64,000 bases of DNA from Podarcis raffonei. Lineage: Eukaryota > Chordata > Lepidosauria > Squamata > Lacertidae. Location of the stretch: the NCBI RefSeq assembly GCF_027172205.1, contig NC_070615.1:39416501-39480500 (forward strand), read 5' to 3'. Under the pieces are notes generated by a model. The model was given only the letters and a program-made list of their open reading frames with translations, ran no database searches and had not been told where the DNA came from. Numbering within the stretch: the stretch's first letter is position 1; every line of letters starts with the position of its first letter. The translations under genes were made by a program, and so were the position numbers. Below are positions 1 to 18,500 of the stretch, piece after piece.

Positions 1-57
1 TTTGAGCTACTCTGAGTAGAATTAAATCAGATACAACCAGGGCTTTCCACACACACC

Positions 58-186
58 CCAGCCGGAACTCGCCGGAACTCAGTTCTGACACCTCTCAGGT
101 GGGCACCATTGCCATTACTGTATAAGAGAACAAGGAAGGCGTTCATGTTGAATTCCAGCATCTCTTTTTCTAGAAAAAAAGCACTG
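58..186. mobile_element. Fragment related to the hAT element of 62.3-62.7 kb
   Basis: Ends at 172-186 with AGAAAAAAAGCACTG, identical over 15 bases to the right terminus at 62731-62745. The preceding CTCTCAGGTGGGCACCATTG and GGAACTCGCCGGAACTCAG look like its body. Confidence 0.5.
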
Positions 187-375
187 GATAAAACCCAATC
201 TTCCTAAAGGGCTTAGTAGTAAATATCTTTAGTACCCAAGTTCTGGTTAGAGTAAAGGCAGATGAGACAGACAGTGTGCGTGTATAATTAAAAGTATGAG
301 GCATCTTGAGGTGATTTACAGTTCAATAAAAACATACACAGAACAATTACATATATAAAACCATTTTAAGACAAT

Positions 376-400
376 GCGTATGTAACCCGAGGTACCACTG
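376..400 (+). mobile_element. Terminal fragment of a second Tigger-like MITE, head to head with the next
   Basis: GCGTATGTAACCCGAGGTAC then CACTG and TA is the 3' terminus of the family, abutting the copy at 411 in opposite orientation with ten bases between. Confidence 0.75.
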
Positions 401-410
401 TATACACATA

Positions 411-645
411 CAGTGGTACCTCGGGTTAGACGCTTCAGGTTACAGACGCTTCAGGTTGCAGACTCCGCTGACCCAGAAAAAGTACCTCAAGTTTAAGAAC
501 TTTGCTTCAGGATGAGAACAGAAATCGGGCGGCGGCGGCAGCAGTGGGAGGACCCATTAGCTAAAGTGGTCTTCAGGTTAAGAACAGTTTCGGGTTAAGA
601 ACAGACCTCCGGAATGAATTAAGTTCTTAATCCGAGGTACCACTG
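411..645 (-). mobile_element. Tigger-like MITE
   Basis: TIRs CAGTGGTACCTCGGGTTA (411-428) and AATCCGAGGTACCACTG at the other end, with TA on both sides. The body (TTAAGAACAGTTTCGGGTTA, AACAGACCTCCGGAATGAAT) is the reverse of the copy at 16747. Confidence 0.8.
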
Positions 646-1095
646 TATATATGCAACTATAAACATGTCTATATATTGTTATAGGTTAGGGGGCCAGTGT
701 GGAAAATAACCCTCCCTCCTCACTAGAAAACTAGAATATCATGGGGCAGGGCTGAATCTGAGACTCCCTCATTCACTGACTATGTCGCTGTGGTGCCAGG
801 ATTATTCAGGCGACATTTTCTGTCCTCATCCTTTGGATCCCCCCCCCCAATTTACTAAGGAACCGTTTTGATTGAGGACGTCCGCGGCAAGAGAATGAGC
901 CTCGCTCAGCCCATGATGGAGTCAGTGCCAGATTTAGGATGGTGCATGAGCTTCCCCCACAGAGGGAGCTGAGCCAAGGGGGCACAAAACTGAGAAGGTC
1001 CATAACCGAGGAGAGCCACTTTGGGGCGCCAAATTTTGGCCTCGCACAGGGCACCATACTACAAAAGATTGCCCAGGTCCTCCCTTGATGAAGAT

Positions 1096-1212
1096 AAGCC
1101 AAGCCTTCCCTTCCCTCCTGGTGTTTGGTGTCTATGGCCCTCCAGATGTTGTCAGACTCCAGCTCTCACTCCCTCCAGCATGCCTAATGGTCAGGGCTGA
1201 TGTGAGTTGGAG
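1096..1212. mobile_element. Diverged relative of the hAT palindromic MITE
   Basis: CCTCCAGATGTTGTCAGACT with ATGTGAGTTGGAGTCCAATA forms degraded complementary arms of the same family. Ends not defined. Confidence 0.45.
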
Positions 1213-1229
1213 TCCAATAAGATCTAACA

Positions 1230-1365
1230 CAGGCACCCCCAACCTGCAGCCCTCCAGATATTTTGGCTTACAACTCCCGTGATCCCTAGCTAACAGGACC
1301 AGTGGTTAGGGATGATGGGAATTGTAGTCAAAAACATCTGGAGGGCCGAAGGTTGGGGATGCCTG
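1230..1365. mobile_element. hAT-type palindromic MITE, older copy
   Basis: CAGGCACCCCCAACCTGCAG to GGTTGGGGATGCCTG with complementary arms (ACAACTCCCGTGATCCCTAG against GGATGATGGGAATTGTAGT). Flanking 8-mers ATCTAACA and ACCTAGCA match at 6 of 8. Confidence 0.75.
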
Positions 1366-1535
1366 ACCTAGCAGGACAGAGATTCTCTACTCCTTGTTTA
1401 TATCAAGCAATAACACACATAGCCAGACAATTTTGCACTACCAGGTATGTTTGGAGTTGCTGGGTGCTCCGAGTCCAGCATTTATCTGAAGTGGACTGTC
1501 CCCTGTTTGTGTGCTGCAAAGGAGGGGAGGAGAGA

Positions 1536-1571
1536 TCTTCTTCTTCTTCTTCTTCTTCTTCTTCTTCTTCT
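1536..1571 (+). repeat. (TTC)n microsatellite
   Basis: About twelve TTC units. It creates false poly-Leu, poly-Arg and poly-Lys frames on both strands. Confidence 0.95.
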
Positions 1572-2699
1572 GGAACTCAAAGCAGCTAACAGCACAAAAA
1601 TGGAACACAAGGAAGATGATGCAGAAACGAATATTCCCTCTATTTCTAATGTCCAATCTATGAGTGCCATTTCTTGTGTTGCCAAAATGGCACAACCCAT
1701 GAAGAAGATGGAGATATTGGCAGTGTTGGGGGGGGACCGAAGTTCTGCAGAAACGCACAAAAATATTTAGGGCAGGAACCCCCAAAAACACCTCCATGAA
1801 AATTACTCCTTGCTTCTGACAAAAGCAACAAAAGATTGATACATACATACACAATGACAACATTCATGCAACACTGACAGATATCTCTCCTGCATTGATT
1901 CACACATTCATTGTTTGGTCTATCATGACATTGTCGAAGACTGAAGGTAGCTTGCAAGCTTCAGAGCAAGTCTGAGTTTTCCAGCAGATGGAAATTGGTG
2001 TAATTGATTTTTTTTATGTGAACATTTTTATATTGCTGGTATTGTTGTTGTTAGCTGAGATATTTCATAGGAAGCTGTTGATAAAATAATAAGAATAATG
2101 TAAGTACACTCGTACATGTGCAATTAAGGGAATGATAACTGAGTGTGATCTAGAGACCCAACACCAGGCAGACCATGGGAACCCTGAGATTACAATATTT
2201 GAATTCTAATTCTGCAGTAGCATTACTTTGTTGCTGTTTCCATTGAATGGTGGGTTTGATTCAAAGACACAACATTGCTGAATCCAGGGAAGCAGCTGGG
2301 AAGTCTTCTGAGGTCACCTCTGGTAGGGAAGACGATGTCTTTGCCTGCCTTGGATGCATTATATAAGCCAAGAGTGCCCTCTGCTGAAATGGAAACTTCC
2401 ACACAGATTACTCCCATATCAATCAAACTGACAAGTCTCTTCATTTCATCCTTCTTTTTAAGGCTGAGATCACCGTCTTTCAAGTACCAAGCATAGAAAC
2501 ATGATTTTCAAATGGCAGGGAATAAATAGGGCTGCTGGTGGCCGCCACAAAAAGTTAAGCCCATGTTAGTGTACTGAGGTAGAGGTGAGATTGGGGACTC
2601 CCTGCTCAGCTCTGAAGCCTCATGTCAAAGATCCTAGGCCAGCCTCCCTCTCCTGCAGCCACAAACTGTCCCTGTTATAGAACTGTAAATTTAAAAAAA

Positions 2700-3033
2700 T
2701 GTATGGGAGTCAGGGATGATCTACTATGAAGCTTAAGCTTCAGGGCCCCTAATCCCAGAGTGGCCCCAGAAATGAATTTAACCACATTGCTTTAAAATGT
2801 TGGGTCTAGTAGGGCAAATTTGAGTCGCATGATTAATTTTTTGTTGTATACATTTCAACCATCCCCAAGCTTGAGAGTCAGTAACACAGATGTTGTAAAG
2901 GTGTGGTGATCTGTCACGGAACTACCTCATTGAAAAAGGTACCAGTGGTTACCCAGACCTTGTTGCTGGTTGCAAAGGGGCCCCCGTGACAGTTCTGAGA
3001 TTCAGAGCCCCCAAAATGTAGGTCCGCCACTGA
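2700..3033 (-). mobile_element. Probable hAT-type transposon remnant
   Basis: The right end TGTAGGTCCGCCACTG (3018-3033), read in reverse, is CAGTGGCGGACCTACA, a hAT-like terminus; inside lie GGGGCCCCCGTGACAGTTCT and AGCTTCAGGGCCCCTAATCC. The other end was not found. Confidence 0.5.
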
Positions 3034-3539
3034 GAAGAGGAAGATTTTAAACATAGATTCTTTTTCTACTCTTCTCCAGTGCATTTAGGGCAGCCAACCT
3101 AGTCTTGTCTCTTTCCACCCCACAAGAAAGACGAAGTGGTTGCTGGCCAGGGGATCTTCAGAAATTTAGAGGAGGGAGCTCACTTCTTGCATATCCGCCA
3201 TCTTACCAGAAACCCAGCTCTTTGCTCATGCTCATCTAACGCACTTGATGGCTGACTGGTGCAAGAGGGAGATGGTATAGAGTGTCAGGTTTGAATCAAA
3301 GTGCCCAATCCAAAAAGTGTCTCGTGGCACCTTCAGAAGTACGAGATTAAGCTGAATGATAGTTGGTGCCCTTTCAGGCTGGTGGCCCAGAAGGCAGGGA
3401 GACCAAAATCAGCTGAATCCAAAGCCAGTAAGAAGAGCTGCTGGATGAGTCGCTGAAATTCATGAGGACTCACAGATCAAAAAGTTGAAAAACCACCAGT
3501 TTTTCAAGTCAGGATCTTATAAAATGATCCATGGCTTAA

Positions 3540-4020
3540 GCTCCCTCAAAATGCACTCAGGCGGTTTTTGCCTGTCTTCTCAATCATTTTTTTGGTAATT
3601 GTGATCCTATCCTGTGATTGTTGTTTTCAGTTGTTTTGGGGAATCCTCACCTACAGGTCAAATTTTTGGTGATTTTTTTTCTAGAATCCTAGCTCACATA
3701 CCACATTTTCAGTTATTTTTCAGGATCCTGACCTGCACGTTATTTTTCAATCATTTTTTTAATCGTGACCCATGTGTCATATTTTTAGGTCATTGTTTCT
3801 CAAGCTACTTGATGTGGTGGACTGGCATTAAAAAACAAAACAAAAAACACACACAAATGTGCCAGGGACTGGCGCCATATTTGGTCCCTGAAGCATCCCA
3901 CCCGACCTGGGCTGTGGTGGAGTCTCCATGGACTGACAGACAATGACTCGTGGATCAGCCCTCATCTGCAAACAACTTTGATTTTCAGTCATTTTTGGGG
4001 ATGCTGATCAGAATTTTGGT
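3540..4020. repeat. Degenerate tandem repeat, about 60-bp unit
   Basis: Imperfect units built on TTTTCAGTTATTTTTCAGGA plus TCCTGACCTGCA recur near 3625, 3690, 3750 and 3790, and again at 3981-4015 after an unrelated 130-bp stretch. No coding sense. Confidence 0.6.
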
Positions 4021-5567
4021 TGTTCCAGTACAACTGAATAAAAATAAAAATAGCTGAATTTCAATATCCACGCTTGTTGAAATGCAGGAGAGGAAAATGC
4101 AAATTCATTTGGGTTTTAGATCCATTCCTCTACCATTTCCGCCATTTGGAATAGGAGATAGCAAATCTCCTTTTCCCTTTGTACTGTGTTTCAAAAAAGA
4201 TTAATTTGCTATTGCCAGTCCTCTATTGCTATTAATTTGCTATTGCCAGTCCTCTGCTCCATCCAAGAGTACTCAGAAATAGCCATAGGCTCGCTGCACC
4301 TAACTTGATGTCAATTTCCAAACCATGCTCATTTGCAAGATAGCATTTTCAAGACATTTTTGATGCCAGCGATATTTGCATATTGCCTTTCCTTTGCTTG
4401 TTCCCGTGCCTTGCTTAAATGAGGAACAGAGGCAGAGATTAAACTGTGCCAAAGACAAAATGGAAATGTTCCGTGTTTAGTTCTTAAAACTGCACAACCC
4501 TAAATAAGGGTGCATAATAGAGAGGCCTGATGCGCTCTATGGGACTTGCTTCTGAGCAGAAGGCACATATTAACTCATTTGTTTTCCATTTTATGCATTT
4601 TCAACCCAAGAATTCCATGAGGAAGTATGGCACACCAGACCTATTACAGATGCAAGCATGAAGAAAACTTGAATTATGGGCCATATGTCTTCAGTCACCA
4701 GTAATTTAACAGCCATGAGTTCAATTAAGAGAACGATTTTAAAGGAGAGGGGGAACAGACAGGGATTTCCCGTAATAGGTACAGAATCCAGGGCAAATGT
4801 GCGAACTCTTTCAGGGTAAATACTTTGGTGAATGATTTATCTCTCTGGACAAGTCTAATCAAAATGGAGTAGAGCCATGTAATTAAAAGCTCACATGAAG
4901 TATATATTTGAGAAAGGAAATTTATTAGCGATTCAGTGCAGGGACGGGCAAATTAAGTCTTGTCATTTTTGAATGCGTGCACCCAAAAGTTGGCGCCTCG
5001 CATTTCCAGATTAATCTGAGAATATATTTTTGTTCAATTGTGCACTTAAATATTATATGGCTGAGTTTTGCTTATTCCCTCCTCCCTTCCAAACCATTTC
5101 CCTTTTGTGTCACGGACGGAAGGTTGGGACCAAGCAACAAACATCTTCTCCCAAAGATGTCCCACAAGGCAGCATGGAGATTTTTCCTCAGGGTTTACTG
5201 CTGAAGGCTTTCTCAAAAATCAGTACAGCTTAAAGGCTTTAGGAACAGTCTTTGCTTCTCCTTCTTCTTCCCAGGTTGACAAAGCCCCATCTGCCCCTCA
5301 CTTCCCTCTACAGCATGTGCAGAAACTGCCTTTTTGACCGTTGGGTCCACCATTCGTCTCATCTGCTCAATCCATCAGAGTCTGCCTTCACATGCAAGGG
5401 AAGTCCCTAACTCATAGAAGGACTGAGACCCATCGGCTACCCTCACCTGGTTTAGCCATCCATTTGAAGCTGTTTTGTGGTCCGTGGCTGCTGTCACACA
5501 CAGACAGCTTCTAGGAGCCACAGTTGCTCTGAACTGCAGTAGTAGTATTCTTCTGCTCAGGTCCATC

Positions 5568-5690
5568 TTGTGAGTTTCCTACACAAATCAGGGTGGCCAT
5601 TGCAGCAACAGGATGCTGGACTAAATGGGCCATTGGCCTCATCCAGCAGGTCTCTTCTGATGTTAACATTTCAGTTTTGATAGCCTCTCT
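5568..5690 (+). mobile_element. CR1/SINE-type 3' tail fragment
   Basis: GGATGCTGGACTAAATGGGC and CATTGGCCTCATCCAGCAGG then TCTCTTCTGATGTTAACA match the common reptile retroposon tail consensus (GGACTAGATGGGCC..TGATCCAGCAGGGCTCTTCTTATGTT). No head recognised. Confidence 0.55.
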
Positions 5691-6973
5691 GCCCTCCCAG
5701 TAATGAAGACAGTACTAATAAGCATCTCTTACAAAACTGAGATCAATTGCCTTCTAAGTGACGCACATACTACAATAAAATGCTTCAGGGAAGTGCAAAA
5801 CGCAGAATTAAAACCGTAAAAGGCTTTGTGCATCTGATGGACTGGGCCCTAGTTCCCAAATGACTGCACCATAATCCATTTGTTCACTCTTTAAGGTGGA
5901 ACTCTGGGTTTTTTGCTCCTAGATGCAAAGCGAGAAATTTTGGAGGATAATCAGTTGGGGTTTTTTAGGAGTCAGAAAGAGAGAATGGGACCAGGAGGAT
6001 GGGCAGCCAGCCAGAGGCTTTCCAAAAGCTTGAAGACTCAAGGGCAAGAAGATACTCTGAAGGTAGTGGGCTGCCTTCCAACATAGGAGAGGCAGAGGGA
6101 GTGTGATAAGGAACAATAATAGGCATGACTGGCAACTCTACTGTAAAATTGGCCAACCGCACAATTCTTTCCATATTCATTAGAGGCGGATAAACATGAA
6201 GTCCTGTGATACGGATGCATCAAATAAATGAAATCTGGGAGTCCTTGGCTGGCCAACAAAATCCAACCCTTTTAAAAAATGGGCACAAATGGGGAAAAGG
6301 GTGGAGGATGACTTCAGTTTACCAACGTTCTGCAAGCACAGTGTCTTCACTGCTGATCATGCATATACAAAATAAGGCTCCCTGCAAAACGGGAAGCTGC
6401 AAATGTCCAAAGCGAAGAAAAGGCTAGTTGTCTGAATGGCTGTCAGCTATTCAGAAAACCCCTATAGGATTACTTTTTAAGACTTAATGAATTTGCCTCT
6501 ATAAAACACAAAGGGGTGATTTGCTTAATTTCACTATCCACCACAACACAGCGCTTCCAAAGTTACTGATTAGCGAGAGTGCATCCACCCTAAATGGAGC
6601 AAAGCATTCACTGTGGCAGCCACTAAACTGGAGAAACTCTCCTGCTCTTTTAAACAGCTGATTTCTTATTTAAAATATATTAAGTTCCTTATTTAAATTC
6701 TTTTACCCGTTTTGAAACTTTTGTAAGCATGAACAGGGAATTTTAAGCGTCTCTCCCACTATCTGAGGGTGGAAGCAAAATATGCATAAGCCCCAAGATT
6801 CACATATGCACCCCATAAACCTATAATCTGCACAACAGGTCACTGTGTGAACTGCTCTCAAGGTATGTGCTTCTCATTACTTTAGCCTGTCTGTCCTGTC
6901 CTTTAGACATCTGGTCAAAGCACTAATCTTTTGAGCACTGCATTAATGCCAATGACTGCAGGTCCATACAGAC

Positions 6974-7338
6974 CTGTAGAAGGGACGCGGGTGGCGCTGT
7001 GGGTAAAACCTCAGCGCCTAGGACTTGCTGATCGCATGGTCAGTGGTTCGAATCCCCGCGGCGGGGTGCACTCCCGTCGTTCGGTCCCAGCACCTGCCAA
7101 CCTAGCAGTTCGAAAGCACCCTTGGGTGCAAGTAGATAAATAGGGACCGCTTACCAGCGGGAAGGTAAACGGTGTTCCGTGTGCTGCGCTGGCTCGCCAG
7201 AGGCAGCTTGTCACGCTGGCCACGTGACCCGGAAGTGTCTGCGGACAGCGCTGGCTCCCGGCCTATAGAATGAGATGAGCGCACAACCCTAGAGTCTGTC
7301 AAGACTGGCCCGTACGGGCAGGGGTACCTTTACCTTTA
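6974..7338 (+). mobile_element. Sauria SINE, full length
   Basis: tRNA-type head (ACGCGGGTGGCGCTGTGGGT, then B-box-like GGTTCGAATCCC), body with AAGTAGATAAATAGGGACCG, and a Bov-B-like tail ending CTTTACCTTTA. It is flanked by a perfect 15-bp target duplication, CAGGTCCATACAGAC, at 6959-6973 and 7339-7353. The family is typical of squamates and moved by Bov-B LINE machinery. Confidence 0.93.
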
Positions 7339-7473
7339 CAGGTCCATACAGACAACCATTTGCCAGTGTGCACATAAGCAATTGCTCAGCATACAATACT
7401 GACTACTGATGTGTTTCTATGCTCCACTCCTTACTAGTAAGGTCCTGCTCTCTTGTAACTGCTGTTGATGGGT

Positions 7474-7726
7474 TAAGAAGAGAGAAGAAGAGTTTGGTTT
7501 TGATATCCCGCTTTATCACTACCCGAAGGAGTCTCAAAGCGGCTAACATTCTCCTTTCCCTTCCTCCCCCACAACAAACACTCTGTTAGGTGAGTGGGGC
7601 TGAGAGATTTCAGAGAAGTGTGACTGGCCCAAGGTCACCCAACAGCTGCATGTGGAGGAGACGCGAACCCGGTTCCCCAGATTACGAATCTATAGCTCTT
7701 AACCACTACACCACACTGGCTCTCTT
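7474..7726 (-). mobile_element. CORE-type (MIR-like) tRNA-derived SINE
   Basis: Read on the minus strand: A box TGGTGTAGTGGTTAAGAGC, B box CGGGTTCGCGTCTCC, then GCTGTTGGGTGACCTTGGGCC, the central core shared by MIR/CORE-SINEs, and a tail ending in CTTCTTCTC repeats. A short TTAAGA may be the target duplication. Confidence 0.8.
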
Positions 7727-8014
7727 AAGACCAGCAACTGCCTCAAATTTATAGAAATCAAGTCTCACACTTTCTTCTGCATTGTAGATTACTTTTCTGT
7801 TAATCTCTGGTGCATAGATATACGTGTGCATAGACATATGTGTTCAGTTTATCCTATATAAAGCAGCAAGATCGAGAAGATAACCTGAGCCAGCAAAGGT
7901 GCCCGCACCCGAGGCTGTTGCTCACTTTACACAACAATGTAAAATATACTATTACCCGAATAGCGTTATATACTAGGGCGATGGAACAAGGATTGAGTTT
8001 AACATGCAGGCTGC

Positions 8015-8060
8015 AAAGAGTCTATTTGAACAATTTATTAGTTTGCCTGTTTTTACAAGT
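8015..8060 (-). terminator. RPS15A: RPS15A short 3' UTR and poly(A) signal
   Basis: AATAAA on the minus strand is at 8034-8039, only about 22 nt after the TAA. A short 3' UTR of about 45 nt fits ribosomal protein genes. The cleavage site near 8015 is inferred from the usual 10-30 nt spacing. Confidence 0.75.
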
Positions 8061-15613
<7,553 letters not shown>

Positions 15614-15642
15614 CAGTGCAGCAATATGGCGGAAAAAGGAAG
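15614..15642 (-). promoter_or_regulatory. RPS15A: RPS15A noncoding exon 1 with TOP-like start
   Basis: On the minus strand the sequence runs CTTCCTTTTTCCGCCATATT and ends GCTGCACTG before a consensus donor GTGAGT at 15613-15608. A C followed by an unbroken pyrimidine run is the 5'-TOP signature of ribosomal protein mRNAs, which places the start at about 15639-15642 and predicts mTOR/LARP1-controlled translation. CCGCCATATTG just after it is a YY1-type site, usual at this place in ribosomal protein genes. The 5' intron to the ATG exon is about 2.2 kb. No database check of the start was possible. Confidence 0.8.
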
Positions 15643-15790
15643 GCGGCCGAGCGAGCGCGGGGTGTTATGGGAAATCGAGGCGGCAGGATAACAAGGAAGT
15701 GGCGGGGATTTCTCTCGCGAGATTACATTGTTCCCGGGTTAAAATGCCTCGGGGAGATTTCCGCTCAGCCAGTGCTCGTCAACGGCTTCG
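15643..15790 (-). promoter_or_regulatory. RPS15A: RPS15A core promoter with TCTCGCGAGA element
   Basis: Directly upstream of the TOP start lies CpG-rich DNA without a TATA box. A perfect palindromic TCTCGCGAGA is at 15713-15722, about 70 bp upstream of the start, and an ETS-type GGAAGT lies near 15694-15699. TCTCGCGAGA is a known CpG-island promoter element bound by BANP (and earlier linked to Kaiso). The CpG-rich area extends across exon 1 down to about 15080. Confidence 0.65.
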
Positions 15791-16229
15791 CTTCTGACCG
15801 TAGAGAACAAAATGTAGAGATACCTTGTGTTAAGGCTGAATCGACACACAGGGCTCAATTTTCTGATCTTTTAGGATGCGATTTTCTGCGTACTCATTTG
15901 GGAGCAATCCTGTTGAAATCACTGGGACGTCGCTTTGAGTCGGTAGCTGCAGTGCTCAGAATGTCTTTGAGCTGATTTTTCCAGGATTTATTATTTTTTT
16001 GGCAGCAGCTTCTCCGCTCAGAAAGAATCCGCAAACCTACGCATGCCATATTTGAGGGGATTCTTAAAAATAAAATTTTGGAAGCAGAAAACATTTTAAA
16101 GTGCAACATGTCTGCATGCAAGTCAATGAAGCGCAAGGCTTCTGTGTTCAATTGACCGCTGGATTCAGGCTTGATCTCCCGATAATTTTTACACGGGTAA
16201 AAATTATGAGTACTTCCGCCAAGATTTCT

Positions 16230-16480
16230 CAACGGCAGCTACCCGGAAGTTACCGACACTACACTTTTCTATCTCTGTGGCCTAAAGGCAAGGCGTCTTC
16301 AAACACTTCGGCCGGAGTTGGCAGAGAGCGGACTCCCAGCGGCCCTTTCGGTTTTGGTATCCAGTAGCAACCAAGAACGCTTCCCGAAAAGGGGCGGGGC
16401 CAGGCGACGCTTTTGTAGGTGCTCAGCCTGTTTCTGTCACTGCGCGGCAGGACTCCGTCGCATGAACTCATTCTGCTGTA
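16230..16480. promoter_or_regulatory. Second CpG-rich block, unassigned
   Basis: A separate cluster of CpG dinucleotides about 0.6-0.85 kb upstream of RPS15A, including a GC box GGGGCGGGGC at 16391-16400 and several GGCG/CGCG steps. No exon or conserved protein is visible beside it on either strand. It may be an alternative or enhancer-like promoter of RPS15A or the start of a noncoding RNA; the sequence alone does not decide. Confidence 0.4.
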
Positions 16481-16618
16481 CTATATGCGCTACACGTTTT
16501 ATCCTGTTTCCTCCAGGCCACACACACGCGAGTTGCTCCAAGGCACCATATAGGGATCTTCCCTATCCTCCATTTTACTCTCACAGCCACCTTAAGTGAG
16601 ATAGGCTAGGGCAGAGTC

Positions 16619-16709
16619 CATAGCTGTCAACTTTTCCCTTTTCTTCCGAGGAATCCTATTCGGAATAAGGGAATTTCCCGTTTAAAAAAGGGAAACGTTG
16701 ACAGCAATG
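16619..16709. mobile_element. Short palindromic MITE, unfamiliar family, copy 2
   Basis: 91 bp, ends CATAGCTGTCAACTTTTCCC and GGAAACGTTGACAGCAATG, body nearly identical to the copy at 8526 (GAATCCTATTCGGAATAAGG). Upstream of RPS15A. Confidence 0.7.
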
Positions 16710-16746
16710 GCATAGTCCCCCAGCCTTGGGTTCCTCAGGTACAATA

Positions 16747-16977
16747 CAATGGTACCTTGGGTTAAGTACTTAATTCGTTCCGGAGGTCCGTTCTTAACCT
16801 GAAACTGTTCTTAACCTGAAGCACCACTTTAGTTAATGGGGCCTCCCACCACCGCTGCACGATTTCTGTTCTCATCCTGAAGCAAAGTTCTTAACCCGAG
16901 GTACTATTTCTCGGTTAGCGTAATCTGTAACCTAAAGCATATGTAACCTGAAGCGTATGTGACCCAAGGTACCACTG
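16747..16977 (+). mobile_element. Tigger-like MITE upstream of RPS15A
   Basis: TA then CAATGGTACCTTGGGTTAAG at the left, GACCCAAGGTACCACTG then TA at the right. Internal ends are repetitive (CTGTAACCTAAAGCATATGT, AACCTGAAGCGTATG), a hallmark of this family. Confidence 0.8.
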
Positions 16978-16984
16978 TATTTTG

Positions 16985-17090
16985 ATGGGAGTACAACGCC
17001 CGCCGCCCTTGACTATTGGATAAGCTAGCTGGGGATGATGGGAGTTGTAGTCCAAGGACATCTGGAGACCTAAGGTTGAAGAAAACTGGG
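16985..17090. mobile_element. Partial hAT-type palindromic MITE
   Basis: GGGGATGATGGGAGTTGTAG then TCCAAGGACATCTGGAGACC is one arm of the family; the other arm is degraded. Confidence 0.5.
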
Positions 17091-17099
17091 CTAGACTAG

Positions 17100-18500
17100 G
17101 GTAACAGAGACCAGGTTGCCTGGCCAGTTTCATCAATGATTTGAACCTGCCTCTTACGTGATTCATGTTGCCTTCTTGAGGGCAATGAGGCAGATCTGGT
17201 GCTGTGCCCCGAGTTTTGGTACCATCCAGAAGCAGGCTGAAGCAAACACCTCAGGTGGTGGAATCCGTGGGGTGGCGCCCCACCCACTGCCGCCACCCAA
17301 GAAGTGAGGGCAGGTTCCGGCAAGAGCTCTGCAATTATTCTAGTGCAGTCGCCCCAGTGGAAAATGTGACATGTTCTCAGTCCTTTATTTAAGAAGCATG
17401 AAGGGTTCCCCACCCAGGCAGCTCCTCTGTCTGTCTCCAGTTAGGCCTAGCATGGGGAATCTTTCTCAGCCAGAGGGCTGTATTCCTTTCTGGGCAACCT
17501 TCTGAAGGCAGAAATGAGCACAGGAACAAATGTAAATGTTAACATTATTTATTAACAGCATTTATATGTGGCCCTTTAGGCATAAAGTCTCCTAAGAGGG
17601 GCTTGCAAAAATCGACAACCTAAGTTTACCTTTGTACAGTAGTTTCTATGCACTCACAAATCTTTCTCCATCTTCCATCCAGAGAAGGAAGAGGAATTAG
17701 GAAAGTTCAGTGACACATTTGAGACAGGCAAAAATAATTGGGGTGTGAAGCAGTGCCAGGGGAGAGGGTATGGCTGGGGGTGTGTTTCAAAGTCCAGGGA
17801 GATAGCATTCGGCCCCTTGGCCTGAGATTCCCCAGCTTGCTAGGCCCTATAATGTTATATAGATGTTACCAAGGAAAATACTCAGAAGATGCCAAGCCAC
17901 TTTCTTAGGAAGGGATAAAAGGAAGTCTCAAGCAGATGTGGAAATATTTTCAGCCTCACAAGGTTGAGGCATGAGGTATTTCCTAAACAGACTGTTTTAC
18001 CAACACCGAAAGGATGACATTATGCAACAGAGTGGAGGAAAACTTGAGGGGAACTTAAAGGCCTCAGCAGCAGCCTTTTGAGGCAGGGGTAGTCAGATGG
18101 TAGAGTAGAATCTACTAGTAGATCTCTGGTGATGATTGGCAGTTAGCTCATAAATGGTTTGTGCTTGCAAAGGAGCATCACTATCAACCAAAAGTCTTTT
18201 TCTCCTCTTAAACTAGCTAGCTCAAATCAAGAAAGCCTGGGAAGACTGAAGATTTGTCTTTTTTAAAAAGGGGGGGGGGTCCTAGATCTGGTAAGGAAAA
18301 TAAATTTAAACTGAGTATGTGCTGAAGGCTGTTATGCTATTCTACATCTGCCTTCCTGAGCCACTATTTTGCATCTGGCTCTGTTTGAAAGTTCAAAATT
18401 GAATTCTGCCCACTTGTGTCTTAAGACATCAATAAGTTAGCTCCAATTTTGCTATGACTTTATTTTCCTGGTTAGATGGAGAAAAGCAGACAGGGGCCTT
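17100..18500. other. Spacer between RPS15A promoter and ARL6IP1 3' flank
   Basis: No gene, clear transposon or conserved motif seen. Contains a G9 run near 18272 and a short CACCTCAGGTGG piece of unknown origin near 17248. Confidence 0.5.

Larger units (their letters stand above)
3034..6958. other. Intergenic DNA, no gene seen
   Basis: Apart from the tandem repeat (3540-4020) and the retroposon tail (5568-5690) I see only unique-looking AT-rich sequence. Open frames here are below 115 codons with no recognisable motif. A locally duplicated phrase, ATTTGCTATTGCCAGTCCTC, occurs twice at 4205-4255. Confidence 0.6.

Noticed and set aside
1438-1863. Poly-Lys/Arg/Leu frames on both strands
   Set aside because: Produced by the (TTC)n repeat.
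6931-7302. Three small frames in the 7-kb region, and similar ones at 44782-45009 and 63539-63814
   Set aside because: All lie inside Sauria SINEs, which encode nothing.
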